Assembly: GCF_011516765.1 (NCBI RefSeq)
Contig: NZ_JAAABN010000006.1
Span: forward strand, 1 to 64,000
Length of the DNA: 64,000 bases
Direction: 5' to 3'
Origin: Acetobacter sicerae
GTDB taxonomy: Bacteria; Pseudomonadota; Alphaproteobacteria; Acetobacterales; Acetobacteraceae
Below the pieces are notes generated by a model that saw only the letters and a program-made list of their open reading frames with translations, did not search any database and was not told the DNA's origin. The translations under genes and the position numbers were made by a program. This document shows positions 26,158 through 36,518 of the stretch, in pieces; the first letter of the stretch is position 1, and the number at the start of each line of letters is the position of its first letter.

Positions 26158-28719
26158 ATGATTTTTTATCAGAGCCGGTCCTACGGATTTTTGCGTTTCA
26201 ATTTCAAGACCGTGGGACTGCTTGCCAGCACGTTCATCCTGACAGACGCAGCCTCAAGCCAGGCAAACGCAACGTCATCGACCCCGACAGTCACAACCAG
26301 AACGACCAAACGGAAACCCGCAACCGTTCATCCTGCGGAAACCGGCAGACAGTCCCCTGCCGCCCTCACGGCGACATCGCGGAAAGCGCCTGTCACCGCC
26401 ATAAGGGCCGCTGACAGCGGAGAAACGGTCATCGTGACCGGCACACGCGAGACGGGCAAAAAAGCCCGCGACAGCGTCTCGCCCATCGATATTGTCTCCG
26501 CCCGACAGCTTGCCGAAACCGGCATGCCCGATCTGAGAGACGCTCTCACCCAGCTTCTGCCTTCCCTGACCATGCCGACAGGCGGCTTCGACACAGGCGC
26601 TCTGACGGACTCCTTCAGTCTGCGCGGCCTGAGTCCCAATGAAACACTCGTGCTCGTGGATGGAAAACGCCGTCACACCACAGCCAACATCTATGCCGAC
26701 CCCGGTCCCCAGCAGGGCGCGACACCTGTCGATATCGACATGATTCCGATGGCCGCCATCGATCACGTTGAAATCCTGCGCGATGGCGCATCGGCCCAGT
26801 ATGGCTCGGATGCCGTCGCGGGCGTGGTCAACATCATCCTGAAGAAAACGGATCACGGTTTTCATGCCCGCTCCATATCAGGCATCACAGCGTCCGGTGA
26901 CGGGTTTGAGCAGGGCATCTATCTCGATGGCGGCGCGAAGCTCGGCTCACGCGGCTACGTGCATGTCAGTGGCGACTTCATGCATCAGGATCACACCTAT
27001 CGAGGCGCTGACGATCTGCGCACCCAGTCCAAGATCAACAAACTTCTCGGCCAGCCCGAGCAGACCCGCGAGAGCGTTTCCATCACCGCCGGCTATCACC
27101 TGACTGACTCCGTCGAAGCCTATGCCGTCGCCACATACGCGCATCGCCACGCCGAGAGTTATCAGAACTACCGGACAGCTTCTTCCCTCGCCGCATACCC
27201 GGCCTATGCAGCCATTTATCCCAACGGATATTCACCGCTCGAAACACTTGATGAAAATGACTGGGAAGTCACAGCGGGACTGAAAGGCGATCTGGACCAC
27301 TGGCACTGGGATCTCTCGTCCGTCTATGGCCGCGACTACAACAATATCGGTCTGAAAAACTCCGCCAATTATTCTCTTGCCGCCGCCACAGGACAGACAC
27401 CCACCGCCTTTGCGGTGCAGGGCTTCAACAACGAGATGTGGAGCAACACGTTTGATCTGAGCAAGTCTTTTCATATCGACGGCTGGCCGCACGCCATCAA
27501 TGTCGCAGGCGGCGCAACCTATCGCTATGAAAGTTACGCCATCGGCACCGGTTCGCTGGCCTCAACCTACGGTTCCGGGTCGGACGCGCTCGCTGGCACC
27601 ACCTATCAGAACGCAGGCCATTTCAACCGCGATGTCGTCGGCGGCTATATCGACATCGCCACCCATCTGGCAAAAAATCTCCAACTCGATCTGGCCGGGC
27701 GTTATGAGCATTATACGGATGTCTCCGACACCGAGACCGGCAAGGCGGCGCTCCGTTACGACCCTCTCCCCTGGCTCGGTTTCAGAGGCACCATTTCGAA
27801 CGGCTTCCACGCCCCGACGCTTGCTCAGGAATATTACAGCTCCGTCGCGCTCTCCCCGACAGCCGCACGCGGCATCATCGGCGCCAACTCTCCGGGCGCG
27901 CTGGCAAATGGAGCCACATCCCTCAAGCCGGAGCGTTCCACCAGCGCCACCGGCGGCATCATCATCGAGCCTGTCAGGAAACTGCACATCACAGCCGACG
28001 TCTATCAGATCAACCTGCGCGATCAGATCCTGCCGGGCGGCAATGTCTATGGCGATCAGGCCATTTCCGCGCTCAACGCCAACGGTTTCCAGCTTCCTTC
28101 CGAAGCTGCAAGCTGGAGTTCCGCCTCGCTGTCCACCCACTGGTTCGCCAACGTCGCCAGCACGCGCACGCAGGGGCTCGACATCACGGCCACCTACCCC
28201 ACCAGTCTTGGCGTTTATGGGCATATCGACTGGGATGTCGGCATCAACCTCAACCGCACACGTCTGACCCATCAGGGCACGGATGCTCAGGGCAACAACC
28301 TGCTCACGGCACAATCCATCGCCTACATCACGACTGGCTATCCGCGCAGCAAGATGATCTGGGGTGGCCGCTATACCAGCGACGACGGCAAGCTGACTGT
28401 CGGGCTTCACGAAATCCGCTGGGGCCAGACGACGTCCGAACTGACCTATTATACAGGCGCCACAAACTCCAGCGCGCTTTCGAGCACGGACTTTCTGCCA
28501 TTTCGCAATTCACCGAAATTCGTGACGAATCTTGAAGTCACCTACCGCGTCATGCCGAAACTGTCGTTCACGATCGGCGGCAACAATCTCTTTGATAAAC
28601 GCCCCAGCCGCGTGCCGGATGGCAATCGCTATCTCGGTGTGCCGCAATATTACATGAGCACATCACAACTTGGCATGAATGGGGGTTTTTATTATCTGCG
28701 CGCCGATCTGTCGCTCTGA
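26158..28719 (+). CDS. TonB-dependent outer membrane receptor
   Basis: An 853-aa receptor. An N-terminal signal (hydrophobic part about residues 20-38) and a threonine-rich linker precede the TonB-box-like ETVIVTGTRE and the plug domain (RQLAETGMPDLRDALTQLLPS, FSLRGLSPNETLVLVDGKRRH, EILRDGASAQYGSDAVAGVVNIILKK). The beta-barrel follows and ends LRADLSL. Plug and barrel resemble receptors of the broad iron/organic group; the ligand is unknown. It converges on a second receptor 54 bp away, and the tonB-exbBD operon lies 6 kb downstream. Confidence 0.88.
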   Translation: MIFYQSRSYGFLRFNFKTVGLLASTFILTDAASSQANATSSTPTVTTRTTKRKPATVHPAETGRQSPAALTATSRKAPVTAIRAADSGETVIVTGTRETGKKARDSVSPIDIVSARQLAETGMPDLRDALTQLLPSLTMPTGGFDTGALTDSFSLRGLSPNETLVLVDGKRRHTTANIYADPGPQQGATPVDIDMIPMAAIDHVEILRDGASAQYGSDAVAGVVNIILKKTDHGFHARSISGITASGDGFEQGIYLDGGAKLGSRGYVHVSGDFMHQDHTYRGADDLRTQSKINKLLGQPEQTRESVSITAGYHLTDSVEAYAVATYAHRHAESYQNYRTASSLAAYPAYAAIYPNGYSPLETLDENDWEVTAGLKGDLDHWHWDLSSVYGRDYNNIGLKNSANYSLAAATGQTPTAFAVQGFNNEMWSNTFDLSKSFHIDGWPHAINVAGGATYRYESYAIGTGSLASTYGSGSDALAGTTYQNAGHFNRDVVGGYIDIATHLAKNLQLDLAGRYEHYTDVSDTETGKAALRYDPLPWLGFRGTISNGFHAPTLAQEYYSSVALSPTAARGIIGANSPGALANGATSLKPERSTSATGGIIIEPVRKLHITADVYQINLRDQILPGGNVYGDQAISALNANGFQLPSEAASWSSASLSTHWFANVASTRTQGLDITATYPTSLGVYGHIDWDVGINLNRTRLTHQGTDAQGNNLLTAQSIAYITTGYPRSKMIWGGRYTSDDGKLTVGLHEIRWGQTTSELTYYTGATNSSALSSTDFLPFRNSPKFVTNLEVTYRVMPKLSFTIGGNNLFDKRPSRVPDGNRYLGVPQYYMSTSQLGMNGGFYYLRADLSL

Positions 28720-28723
28720 GGAT

Positions 28724-28758
28724 GCGCGCCACACAGGAAAACAGTCCGTGTGGCGTGC
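28724..28758. terminator. Shared hairpin between convergent receptor genes
   Basis: GCGCGCCACAC (28724-28734) pairs with GTGTGGCGTGC (28748-28758), 11 bp with one G-T pair and a 13-nt loop, in the 54-bp gap between the two stops. It can end both transcripts. Confidence 0.7.
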
Positions 28759-28773
28759 CTTTACGAAAACGCC

Positions 28774-30897
28774 TCAGTAACTCAGCATAAATCCGCCGTA
28801 ACCGGCGCGTCCCTGCTGGAGATAGCCGACCGGATTTTCAAACTGGCGGTTCAGCAGATTATCGGCCCGCGCAAAGACGCTCAGGAAGCGGTTGATCTGG
28901 TAGTTCGCCGCCACATCGATGGTGAAATAGCCATGGCCCTTGGCGCATATTTCGCAATAGCTGCCATTCGCCGCATAAACCGGATAATCGCGCCAGCCGC
29001 TGACATAGAGGATATTACCTGACAGGGTCAGATCCTTGACCGGCCTCCAAGTCGTGTTGAAGTTGAACTTGTGCTGCGGACGACGCTGAAGCGGCTGGTT
29101 GTCGGTTGCGTCGCGCGCGTGGGTCCAGGTGTAGTTGAGATTGAATTCGAGATTATCCAGAGCTTTCCAGTTCAGGAACGCCTCGACACCGAACATGCGG
29201 GCACGATCAACATTGGCGTAGGAATAGATCGTGCTGTTAGCGGAATAGGTCATTGTAGACTGGATCAGGTTGCGCACATGGTTTTCATACCATGTCGCAC
29301 CGAAATGCACCCGGTCATGCGCCAGCTTCTGCTCGACGGTCACATCGTAGCCGATCAGACGTTCTGCCCGGAGCTTCTGGTTTCCCTGATAGTTGTAGTA
29401 ACTGCCGTTCAGTGTCCCGAAAAGCTGGTAGAGCGAGGGACCGTGGAAACCGCTGCCCGCGCTGGCCTTGATGATCGTTCCTGTGCCGGGAATATGAATG
29501 GCGGGCGCGACACGCCATGTCACATAATGCCCGTAACGGGAGTTTGAATCGTAACGTACGTTGGCTGCACCATAAAGAATCTGATTCCAGTTTCCCTGAT
29601 ACTGACCATAGCCGGCCGTTGTATCCATGCTGGCGCGCGTGCTGTACGGCGCGTCATTCGTGCCGGTGCTGTCACTCTGGTTGCCATAATAGGTATCGTG
29701 AAAATGTTCCGCACCCACCAGAAACGAACCGTATTTCTTGAGATCCAGCGTGCCGTGCCAGTCAACTTTCAGACGTGAGGACCGATAGTAGGTCGGATCA
29801 TACAGGCGCGCCCCTCCGTCCTCACCTGTGCCGGTGTAAGTAAAGTTACGCCAGTTGGTCATGTAACCAAGCCCGACCACCTGATCGAACAATCCTCCCC
29901 ATGAGCGCAGATGCGCTGTCCCGCGCACGACGGCTTCATTCTGGATCGTTCGCTCTCGTTCCTTCTGGGCGTCGCCATAGCCCTCATCCATCATGTCGTA
30001 AGAACCATACGAACGATAATTGCTCTGCATCAGACGCGAGGTGAGACCGAGATCAAAGTTATCCGTCACGTCGTAATCCATGCGGACATTGGCGCTGCGG
30101 TTGTCGTAAGTGTTCCCGCGCTCACGCTGCTCTTTCGTCACGTTTGAAAAGGTGCCGATATAGCGCTCTATATAGCGCGGAATAGCGTGAAAACCGACCT
30201 GTCTGTAATGGGATAGTTCGAAATTATAGTGGAACCGGTCAAGGCTGCCACGTGCGCCGAACGCCTGATTGAACGTGCCGTAGGAGCCGCCTTCCACGCG
30301 GACGAAAGGCTTGATGCGTCCCTGCCCTTTCGCCGTGGTCATGTCGATCACGCCCGCCATGGCGTCCGCGCCGTAAAGGCCGCTTTGCGGACCACGCAGG
30401 ATCTCGATCCGCCCCAGCCCGTCCGTCATGAACTGCGCCGGATCAAAAGCGCCGGACGAGCTACTGCCATCATTCACATCCATCCCGTCGAGACGAACCT
30501 TCACCTCGTTGGAATTGGTGCCGCGCATATAAATGGCCGTCGTGCCGCCCATGCCTCCGGTACGGACCACATTCAGGCCCGGCTGCCTTTCCAGAGCATC
30601 TGACAGGGAACGCCGCTGCTGGGTCTGGATCTGCTGCTCAGTGATGATCGTCATGGCTGTGCCGATCTCATCAGCCCTGATCGGCCGACGGGCGGCGCTC
30701 ACCGTGATGGATTCAGGCCAGGTATCGGTATGCTCGGACAGAATTGCGCGAACTGTCGGGACGTCGGCGTTCCGGACGACCGGACGGACAGTGGTTTTCT
30801 TCGTGTCCACAACGGTATCAGCAGCTTGCGCTGTAGCTGTAACCAGAAGAGTGGAAAGAAACGAGGCACCGGTTAACAGGAGGGCGCGAAAGGGCAT
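28774..30897 (-). CDS. TonB-dependent cobalamin receptor (BtuB-like)
   Basis: A 707-aa outer membrane receptor with signal peptide (residues 1-25), a TonB-box-like ESITVSAARRPIRADE, plug motifs (RRSLSDALERQPGLNVVRTGG, IYMRGTNSNEVKVRLDG, IEILRGPQSGLYGADAMAGVIDM) and a barrel ending YGGFMLSY. The BtuB-type call rests on these plug motifs together with the cobalamin riboswitch about 120 bp upstream on the same strand, which makes vitamin B12 the likely ligand. No btuCDF genes are in the window. Confidence 0.88.
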   Translation of the reverse strand: MPFRALLLTGASFLSTLLVTATAQAADTVVDTKKTTVRPVVRNADVPTVRAILSEHTDTWPESITVSAARRPIRADEIGTAMTIITEQQIQTQQRRSLSDALERQPGLNVVRTGGMGGTTAIYMRGTNSNEVKVRLDGMDVNDGSSSSGAFDPAQFMTDGLGRIEILRGPQSGLYGADAMAGVIDMTTAKGQGRIKPFVRVEGGSYGTFNQAFGARGSLDRFHYNFELSHYRQVGFHAIPRYIERYIGTFSNVTKEQRERGNTYDNRSANVRMDYDVTDNFDLGLTSRLMQSNYRSYGSYDMMDEGYGDAQKERERTIQNEAVVRGTAHLRSWGGLFDQVVGLGYMTNWRNFTYTGTGEDGGARLYDPTYYRSSRLKVDWHGTLDLKKYGSFLVGAEHFHDTYYGNQSDSTGTNDAPYSTRASMDTTAGYGQYQGNWNQILYGAANVRYDSNSRYGHYVTWRVAPAIHIPGTGTIIKASAGSGFHGPSLYQLFGTLNGSYYNYQGNQKLRAERLIGYDVTVEQKLAHDRVHFGATWYENHVRNLIQSTMTYSANSTIYSYANVDRARMFGVEAFLNWKALDNLEFNLNYTWTHARDATDNQPLQRRPQHKFNFNTTWRPVKDLTLSGNILYVSGWRDYPVYAANGSYCEICAKGHGYFTIDVAANYQINRFLSVFARADNLLNRQFENPVGYLQQGRAGYGGFMLSY

Positions 30898-31017
30898 TGT
30901 GGCTGGCTCGTGGTTGTCTGCGTTGCCACGAGCAAAAGGTCGTCCGCGCTTTCACGCAGCCTTACCAACCTGTCAGATCACCCCGTCCGACACGCCTCGT
31001 CCGCAACATCCGGTATG

Positions 31018-31212
31018 ATGGCAGGTCTCCTGACTTGCGGCTGTGACAAGAATGCCACTCCCTTCCCGGAGACAAACGCTCCAGTGGGCCGGCATGACGC
31101 CGGATGGACATCCTGACCGCTTACAGTTGCGGGGGCAGTCCGGGCATAGGTGGATGAACCACCGCACCCGGTTCCCTTTTCATCCCTTGGACGCAACCTG
31201 CACGCACCATAT
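31018..31212 (-). promoter_or_regulatory. Cobalamin riboswitch
   Basis: On the minus strand the conserved blocks appear in order: AAAAGGGAACCGGGTGCGG, CTGCCCCCGCAACTGTAAG, GGCCCACTGG, GGGAAGGGAGTGGC, and AGCCGCAAGTCAGGAGACC. These are the hallmark segments including the B12 box. It lies in the leader of the BtuB-like receptor gene and should lower its expression when cobalamin is plentiful. Ends are approximate. Confidence 0.95.
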
Positions 31213-31318
31213 GGGAACCATCATGGAAACGTGGTTTACAGGCCGGTCACAGCGAGTCAATCAGGTCTGTGAGATCAGGACACAGACTGTGGCGCACACG
31301 TCACAGTCGCGAACGGCG

Positions 31319-32050
31319 TCAGGCGCTCAGGTTGGCGCGGGCCGCATCCATGAGCCGACGCATTTCCTGCACCACGGCTGGCAGTCCATCAAAAATTGCC
31401 TGTCCGATCAGGAAATGTCCGATATTCAGCTCGACGATTTCCGGAATGGCCGCCACCGGCGCGACATTGCCGAAGCTGAGACCATGTCCTGCATGCACTT
31501 CCAGCCCCAGACCCGCCGCCTGCTTCGCCGCTGTTTTCAACCGGGCGAGTTCTCCGTCCTTCCCGTGTGCATAAGCCCCTGTATGCAACTCAACCACAGC
31601 AGCGCCCACGGCGGCGGAAGCAGCAATCTGCTCGGGATCAGGATCGACAAACAGGGAAACCCTGATGCCGCTTTCACGAAGTTTCCTGATCATCGGAGCC
31701 AGACTTTCCATCTGACCAGCCACATCCAGACCGCCTTCGGTGGTCACTTCTTCACGCCGTTCCGGCACGATGCAGCACGCATGCGGCTTCAGTTTGCAGG
31801 CAAGCGTCACCATCTCTTCCGTCGCGGCCATTTCCATGTTCAGCGGCGCACGCAGGGTGGTGCTGAGGCGGATCAGGTCCTCATCACGAATATGCCGTCT
31901 GTCCTCCCGCAGATGCGCGGTGATCCCGTCCGCACCCGCCCTGATGGCGAGCAGGGCCGCTTCGACCGGGTCGGGATGCGTTCCTCCGCGCGCATTGCGG
32001 ATGGTGGCGACGTGATCAATATTCACACCGAGGCGCTGACGCTGGATCAT
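31319..32050 (-). CDS. pdxJ: Pyridoxine 5'-phosphate synthase PdxJ
   Basis: A 243-aa TIM-barrel enzyme that joins 3-amino-2-oxopropyl phosphate and deoxyxylulose 5-phosphate to give pyridoxine phosphate. Visible motifs are [64 protein letters not shown] and VHAGHGL. It overlaps the pdxA stop by 4 bp, and pdxA makes the substrate precursor. The DXP it needs is made by DXS, encoded elsewhere in this window. Confidence 0.96.
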   Translation of the reverse strand: MIQRQRLGVNIDHVATIRNARGGTHPDPVEAALLAIRAGADGITAHLREDRRHIRDEDLIRLSTTLRAPLNMEMAATEEMVTLACKLKPHACCIVPERREEVTTEGGLDVAGQMESLAPMIRKLRESGIRVSLFVDPDPEQIAASAAVGAAVVELHTGAYAHGKDGELARLKTAAKQAAGLGLEVHAGHGLSFGNVAPVAAIPEIVELNIGHFLIGQAIFDGLPAVVQEMRRLMDAARANLSA

Positions 32051-33045
32051 GAGGGCAATCCTTCTTTATAGTTCAGACGATTTTCTGACAGCACACTGGC
32101 GAGACGCAGCGCTGCGACAAGACTGGTCGCTTCGGCAATTCCTTTTCCCGCAATATCGAACGCCGTTCCATGATCCGGCGACGTGCGGACAACGGGAAGT
32201 CCAAGCGTGACATTCACACCATGCGCCATGTCGAGCGTCTTGATGGGGATCAGCGCCTGATCGTGATACATGCAGAGCGCCGCATCATATTTCTGGCGGG
32301 CGCTTTCAGTGAACATGGTGTCGGGAGGCATCGGCCCCATGACATCAACGCCTTTTGCACGCAGACGTTCGATCGCCGGGATAATCATGTCGATCTCTTC
32401 CCGACCCATCATCCCGTCTTCCCCCGCATGAGGATTCAGCCCTGCGACTGCAAGACGCGGACGGACAATGCCAAAATCCTGTTTCAGGGCAAGGGCTGTC
32501 GTCAGGCCGGTCTCGACAATCATGTCTTCGTTCAGAGTGTCGAGCGCCTCCCGCAGAGAGACATGGATCGTCACCGGCACCACGCGCAACATTGGACTGG
32601 CGAGCATCATGACCTCGCGTCCGGGAACATGGCAGAGTTCGGCAAGAAATTCCGTATGGCCGGGATGAGGAAAGCCGGCACGCCGCAGCACAGCCTTGCT
32701 GATCGGATTGGTGACAACGCCACCCGCAACACCCGCTTTCGCCAATCCAACAGCACAGGCGATGCTGTCGATCACCGCCTGACCGTTGGTGGAATCAGGC
32801 TCACCGGCTCGGACCGGCACCGACAGGCAGAGCGGAAGAACCGGAAGCGCATCGCTGAAAACAGATGCCGCTTCTTCAATGGTTTCGATTTCTTTCACTG
32901 GCAGTGAAGATGGCAGACACGTCGGATCACCAAGCCACGCGAAAACTGTCCCTCCTTCCCGTAAAGCGCGCCATGCGCCAGCGGTGATTTCGGGACCGAT
33001 ACCGGCGGGATCACCCATTGTCAGAGCGAGCGGCAGACGTGTCAT
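32047..33045 (-). CDS. pdxA: 4-hydroxythreonine-4-phosphate dehydrogenase PdxA
   Basis: A 332-aa NAD-dependent, metal-dependent dehydrogenase of vitamin B6 synthesis. It has [15 protein letters not shown] at the start, [34 protein letters not shown], the metal and substrate motifs [13 protein letters not shown] and [12 protein letters not shown], and [15 protein letters not shown]. The ATG at 33045 overlaps the peptidase stop by 4 bp and its own stop overlaps pdxJ by 4 bp, so three genes are translated in series. Confidence 0.95.
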   Translation of the reverse strand: MTRLPLALTMGDPAGIGPEITAGAWRALREGGTVFAWLGDPTCLPSSLPVKEIETIEEAASVFSDALPVLPLCLSVPVRAGEPDSTNGQAVIDSIACAVGLAKAGVAGGVVTNPISKAVLRRAGFPHPGHTEFLAELCHVPGREVMMLASPMLRVVPVTIHVSLREALDTLNEDMIVETGLTTALALKQDFGIVRPRLAVAGLNPHAGEDGMMGREEIDMIIPAIERLRAKGVDVMGPMPPDTMFTESARQKYDAALCMYHDQALIPIKTLDMAHGVNVTLGLPVVRTSPDHGTAFDIAGKGIAEATSLVAALRLASVLSENRLNYKEGLPS

Positions 33046-34430
33046 TGTGCGAGCGCCATCAGAACGCGCACCCACGAGCGGGTGCCCTTGTGAAAGGATG
33101 TCAGACTGTATTTCTCATTCGGGGAATGGATGCGGTCATCGTCCAGACCAAAGCCGATCAATAGCGTGTCCAGACCAAGCGCCTCTTTCACCTCACCAAC
33201 AACGGGGATGGAACCGCCACAGCCGATGACGGTCGCCTGTGTTTCCCACTCTGCGGTGAGCGCAGCCAATGCACTGGCAAGCTGCGGCATGTCGGCAGGC
33301 ACCACACTGGCGCGGGAACCTCCATGCGGTTTGAACTCGACCTTACAGTCAGACGGCACCCGCGCTCTGACATGCTCACGGAAACTGGCGCGTATGGCTT
33401 CAGGGTCCTGTTCGCCCACAAGACGAAAGGAAATCTTGGCCATCGCACGGGCAGGCAGAACGGTCTTGAAACCGTCTTCCTCGTAGCCGCCGGAAATCCC
33501 GTTGATTTCACAGCTTGGCCGGCACCATGTCTGTTCCAGCGCGGAATATCCCTGCTCTCCCGCGGGCCAGCGAAGCCCGACTGAACCAAGACTGTCCCCG
33601 TCCGTCGGCCCGATCTCGCGCCACTGCTCCCGCACGCTGTCCGGAATCTGCGGCACACCATCATAAAACCCGGCCAGCGTGACACGACCTGTCGCGCCGT
33701 CCCGCAAGTCGGAAATGATGTCGCAAAGCACCTGAATCGGGTTGCGGGCGGCATTGCCGAACATACCGGAGTGAAGATCACGATCAGCGCCGATGATAGT
33801 GACTTCCTCTCCGACCATACCGCGCAACATCGTGGTGATAGCGGGCGTTTTTGCGTCGAGCATACCCGTATCACAGATCAGGGCCAGATCGGCCTTCAGT
33901 TCCTCGCTGTGCGCTTTGAGGAAAGGCAGGAGATTTTCTCCACCTGATTCTTCCTCGCCTTCGATTACAATCGTCACCCCGACGGGCAATGCGCCATTGC
34001 TTTCAATCAGGGCACGGCAGGCCTCGACAAAGGTCATTACCTGCCCTTTGTCGTCCGCCGCTCCACGGGCGCGAATTTCTTTTGTGCCGTCGGGATTGGT
34101 CACAAGCTGCGGATCGAAAGGATCACTCTTCCAAAGCGAGAGTGGATCGACCGGCTGCACATCATAATGTCCGTAAAACAGAACATGCGGCGCACCTGCC
34201 GGCCCCTCGCGTCGCGCCACGACAATCGGATGACCGGGCGTCTCATGGATGGTGGCTGTAAAGCCTAGTGAAGACAGTTCCGTTTTCAGCCACTCGGCTG
34301 CGGTACGGCAGTCTTTCGTATGAGATGTCTGTGTGGAGATACTGGGGATACGCAGGAACGCAAAAAGACGTGCAAGCCCTGCCTCCAGATTATCATCGAC
34401 CTTCTGCAGAGCGTCCATCTGTCCGGGCAT
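33042..34430 (-). CDS. M20-family metallodipeptidase
   Basis: A 462-aa dizinc peptidase of the M20 dipeptidase type. Metal-site motifs are [13 protein letters not shown] (His and bridging region), [12 protein letters not shown] (Asp), [10 protein letters not shown] (catalytic and ligand glutamates), ALICDTGML and [20 protein letters not shown], and [12 protein letters not shown] near the end. It probably cleaves dipeptides such as carnosine-like substrates, but specificity is not readable. It is the first gene of the group with pdxA and pdxJ, with no obvious functional link to B6 synthesis. Confidence 0.9.
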   Translation of the reverse strand: MPGQMDALQKVDDNLEAGLARLFAFLRIPSISTQTSHTKDCRTAAEWLKTELSSLGFTATIHETPGHPIVVARREGPAGAPHVLFYGHYDVQPVDPLSLWKSDPFDPQLVTNPDGTKEIRARGAADDKGQVMTFVEACRALIESNGALPVGVTIVIEGEEESGGENLLPFLKAHSEELKADLALICDTGMLDAKTPAITTMLRGMVGEEVTIIGADRDLHSGMFGNAARNPIQVLCDIISDLRDGATGRVTLAGFYDGVPQIPDSVREQWREIGPTDGDSLGSVGLRWPAGEQGYSALEQTWCRPSCEINGISGGYEEDGFKTVLPARAMAKISFRLVGEQDPEAIRASFREHVRARVPSDCKVEFKPHGGSRASVVPADMPQLASALAALTAEWETQATVIGCGGSIPVVGEVKEALGLDTLLIGFGLDDDRIHSPNEKYSLTSFHKGTRSWVRVLMALAQ

Positions 34431-34660
34431 TGAGTGCTTCCTGTCTTGATGCGCCCCTTATCGCTGAGGCGGAGACATCATGACACCTGAAACTGCCTTA
34501 TGGAATGTCTGCGTGGCTATTCCACATGCCGGACGATGTTTTGCTCTGCTGACGCCGCTGCAACATCAACGAGATTGCAACCACATATGATCGGCCAGAG
34601 TTTCTGCTCTCGTTACGAGACGGCATGACTTCCGAATGCTTTATCGAAGGCGTCCACGAG

Positions 34661-34713
34661 ACAGCGGCACATCGTATTCACCACATGAGCGGATAAATAC
34701 GATGTGCCGCTGT
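34661..34713 (-). terminator. Perfect 18-bp inverted repeat after the TonB operon
   Basis: ACAGCGGCACATCGTATT (34661-34678) pairs exactly with its reverse complement at 34696-34713 around a 17-nt loop. It begins 8 bp past the TPR gene stop and probably ends the tonB operon, although no T-run follows. Confidence 0.65.
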
Positions 34714-34720
34714 GCCGAGT

Positions 34721-35962
34721 TTATTTACTGGAGACGCTTTTCAGCTTCAGTATCCAGAGCTGGGCGATATCATGCGCCGCGTTGTCGCCTTCAACCGTCT
34801 GGAAAGTCGCGATGGCGTTCGCCGTCTGACCGGCGTCCATCTGGGCTTCTCCCAGTCTCAGCCGTGCCATGCCAACGTCAGTCACGCCTTTTTCGATCGC
34901 CTGTTTCATAAGGGATAGTCCCTTATCAGCCTGACCGAACGAAACGTAATTATAACCCACGAACAGAAGCTGATCGCCCGTCTTCGCCTTGGCAGCGGAA
35001 GCTTCGTCGGTTGCAAGCGATGCCTGCTTCTTGTCCGCTGCCGCACTGATGAAGTTACGCAGCTTCACCTGACGGTCCGCGCCTGCTCCCTGCCCCAGAA
35101 CGCCAAGCGTGTAGCCCTGCGACATGATGTCCAGCCCCACGCGCGGCAGCCCCATCTGGGTGGCAATTTCAGCAGCATCGATAAAATCAGCGGGCTGTTT
35201 CAGGTTACCGGCAGCCAGACGGATACGATACACGTCAAGCTGAAGCGCCGAAGGCAGTTTGTTGTTGGTGACGAGGCTGTGCAGCAGCTGTTCCCAGTAA
35301 TCCGGCTTCGGATAATACGTGGCCAGCAACGTATAGGTGTGCATCTGCCCGGCCGTATCCTTGAGCTGCGTCTGGCAGGACGCCAGCATGAGCAACTCGT
35401 TTTCGGACGGCAGTTTTTTCGCCTTCAGCGTCTCGTCGACCAGCCTTTTCTGCACACGGGCCGCGTTGGCGTAATCCTTCTGGAGGTAATAGGCCTGAAT
35501 GAGATATTTCTCGATATCCGCATTCGGGCCGATCTCTTTCAGGTACCGCTCGAACCCGGCGGCGGCCGCCGGATAATCCTTGGCTGTATAGGCCACAGTC
35601 GCTTCGGCCTGAAGCAGCTGCGCCTTGGTGTCACGGGGTGTCCGCGGAGAGGCGATCAGCTTGTCATAGGATGACTGCATCACCGCCCGGTCACCCGACT
35701 GCGCCGCGATGGCGTCCCGCATCTGCTCGATCACATAAGAATCATAGGCACTTTTGCCCGACACGCCGTCAGCAGTGGTCACGTTCTGCATGGCCTGCGT
35801 GTAATTATGGGCGGAAAGCGCATTTCCCGCTGCCTCAAGGGATTTTGCGACAGCCGGATTCAGATTGTCCTCGGCGTGACCGGCGGAAACAGCCGTAAGA
35901 CAGAGAGGCACAAGACAGAGGGCACGAATTGCGAACGGCAGACGAATGAACCGCAATGTCAT
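34721..35962 (-). CDS. Exported TPR-repeat protein at the end of the TonB operon
   Basis: A 413-aa protein with a Sec signal (RALCLVPLCLTAVSAGHAE, residues 11-29) and mostly helical repeats of TPR type (AKSLEAAGNALSAHNYTQAM, KDYPAAAAGFERYLKEI, QKDYANAARVQKRLVDE, GQTANAIATFQTVEGDN). It is probably periplasmic and may serve as a scaffold for the uptake machinery; no catalytic motif is seen. The ATG at 35962 follows the exbD stop by 4 bp, with GGAGG overlapping the stop. Similar genes often follow tonB-exbB-exbD operons. Confidence 0.78.
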   Translation of the reverse strand: MTLRFIRLPFAIRALCLVPLCLTAVSAGHAEDNLNPAVAKSLEAAGNALSAHNYTQAMQNVTTADGVSGKSAYDSYVIEQMRDAIAAQSGDRAVMQSSYDKLIASPRTPRDTKAQLLQAEATVAYTAKDYPAAAAGFERYLKEIGPNADIEKYLIQAYYLQKDYANAARVQKRLVDETLKAKKLPSENELLMLASCQTQLKDTAGQMHTYTLLATYYPKPDYWEQLLHSLVTNNKLPSALQLDVYRIRLAAGNLKQPADFIDAAEIATQMGLPRVGLDIMSQGYTLGVLGQGAGADRQVKLRNFISAAADKKQASLATDEASAAKAKTGDQLLFVGYNYVSFGQADKGLSLMKQAIEKGVTDVGMARLRLGEAQMDAGQTANAIATFQTVEGDNAAHDIAQLWILKLKSVSSK

Positions 35963-35966
35963 GACC

Positions 35967-36401
35967 TTACTGTCCTCCCATGAACTGGTCCTGCCCGACG
36001 ATGCCGAGCTTCCTGATGCCCAGGCGCTGCGCATCGGCAAGAACATGGGCTACCGTCTTATAATCCGCAAGACGGTTCGGGCTAATATGCATTTCCGGCT
36101 GTTCGGGTTCAGCAGCAGCGGACTGGAACAATGAAACGAGATCATTTTCATTGGCGACGGGGATACCGTTCCAGCTGACCGAATTGTCAAAGTCGATGGC
36201 GACAGTGACGACCTTGTCATTCTGCTCTGTCGGCGGTGGTGGATCTCCCTGCGGCAGATTCATCGAAACCGACTGTGTCTGAAGCGGAATCGTGATGATC
36301 AGCATGATCAGGAGAACCAACATCACGTCAATCAGCGGTGTGGTGTTGATATCGACGATACCCTCGTCTTCGTCGCCTCCGGAACCCAGATTCATACCCA
36401 T
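35967..36401 (-). CDS. ExbD/TolR-family protein (second copy)
   Basis: A 144-aa single-pass inner membrane protein. The N-terminal DINTTPLIDVMLVLLIMLIITIPL has the proton-path aspartate in the helix, and the periplasmic domain follows. It acts with ExbB and TonB to turn proton motive force into receptor energy. It is a paralogue of the exbD 117 bp upstream but is clearly diverged in the periplasmic part, so the two are not simple duplicates. Confidence 0.92.
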   Translation of the reverse strand: MGMNLGSGGDEDEGIVDINTTPLIDVMLVLLIMLIITIPLQTQSVSMNLPQGDPPPPTEQNDKVVTVAIDFDNSVSWNGIPVANENDLVSLFQSAAAEPEQPEMHISPNRLADYKTVAHVLADAQRLGIRKLGIVGQDQFMGGQ

Positions 36402-36427
36402 GGAAGAATCACTCTCTCAGCTGAACC

Positions 36428-36460
36428 CTGCATCGCCCACAATCATACAATGCGATGCAG
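36428..36460 (-). other. Stem-loop between the two exbD genes
   Basis: CTGCATCGC (36428-36436) pairs with GCGATGCAG (36452-36460) with a 15-nt loop in the 117-bp gap. It could set the relative dose of the downstream exbD and TPR genes by attenuation or processing. Confidence 0.45.
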
Positions 36461-36518
36461 TTCATTGGTAATAAACGATACTCACACCTGATACGCGCAG
36501 ATCATCTCAAGGGACGCC

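Noticed and set aside
31043..32071. 342-codon plus frame over the riboswitch and pdxJ
   Set aside because: Antisense to pdxJ and to the cobalamin riboswitch, both well supported.
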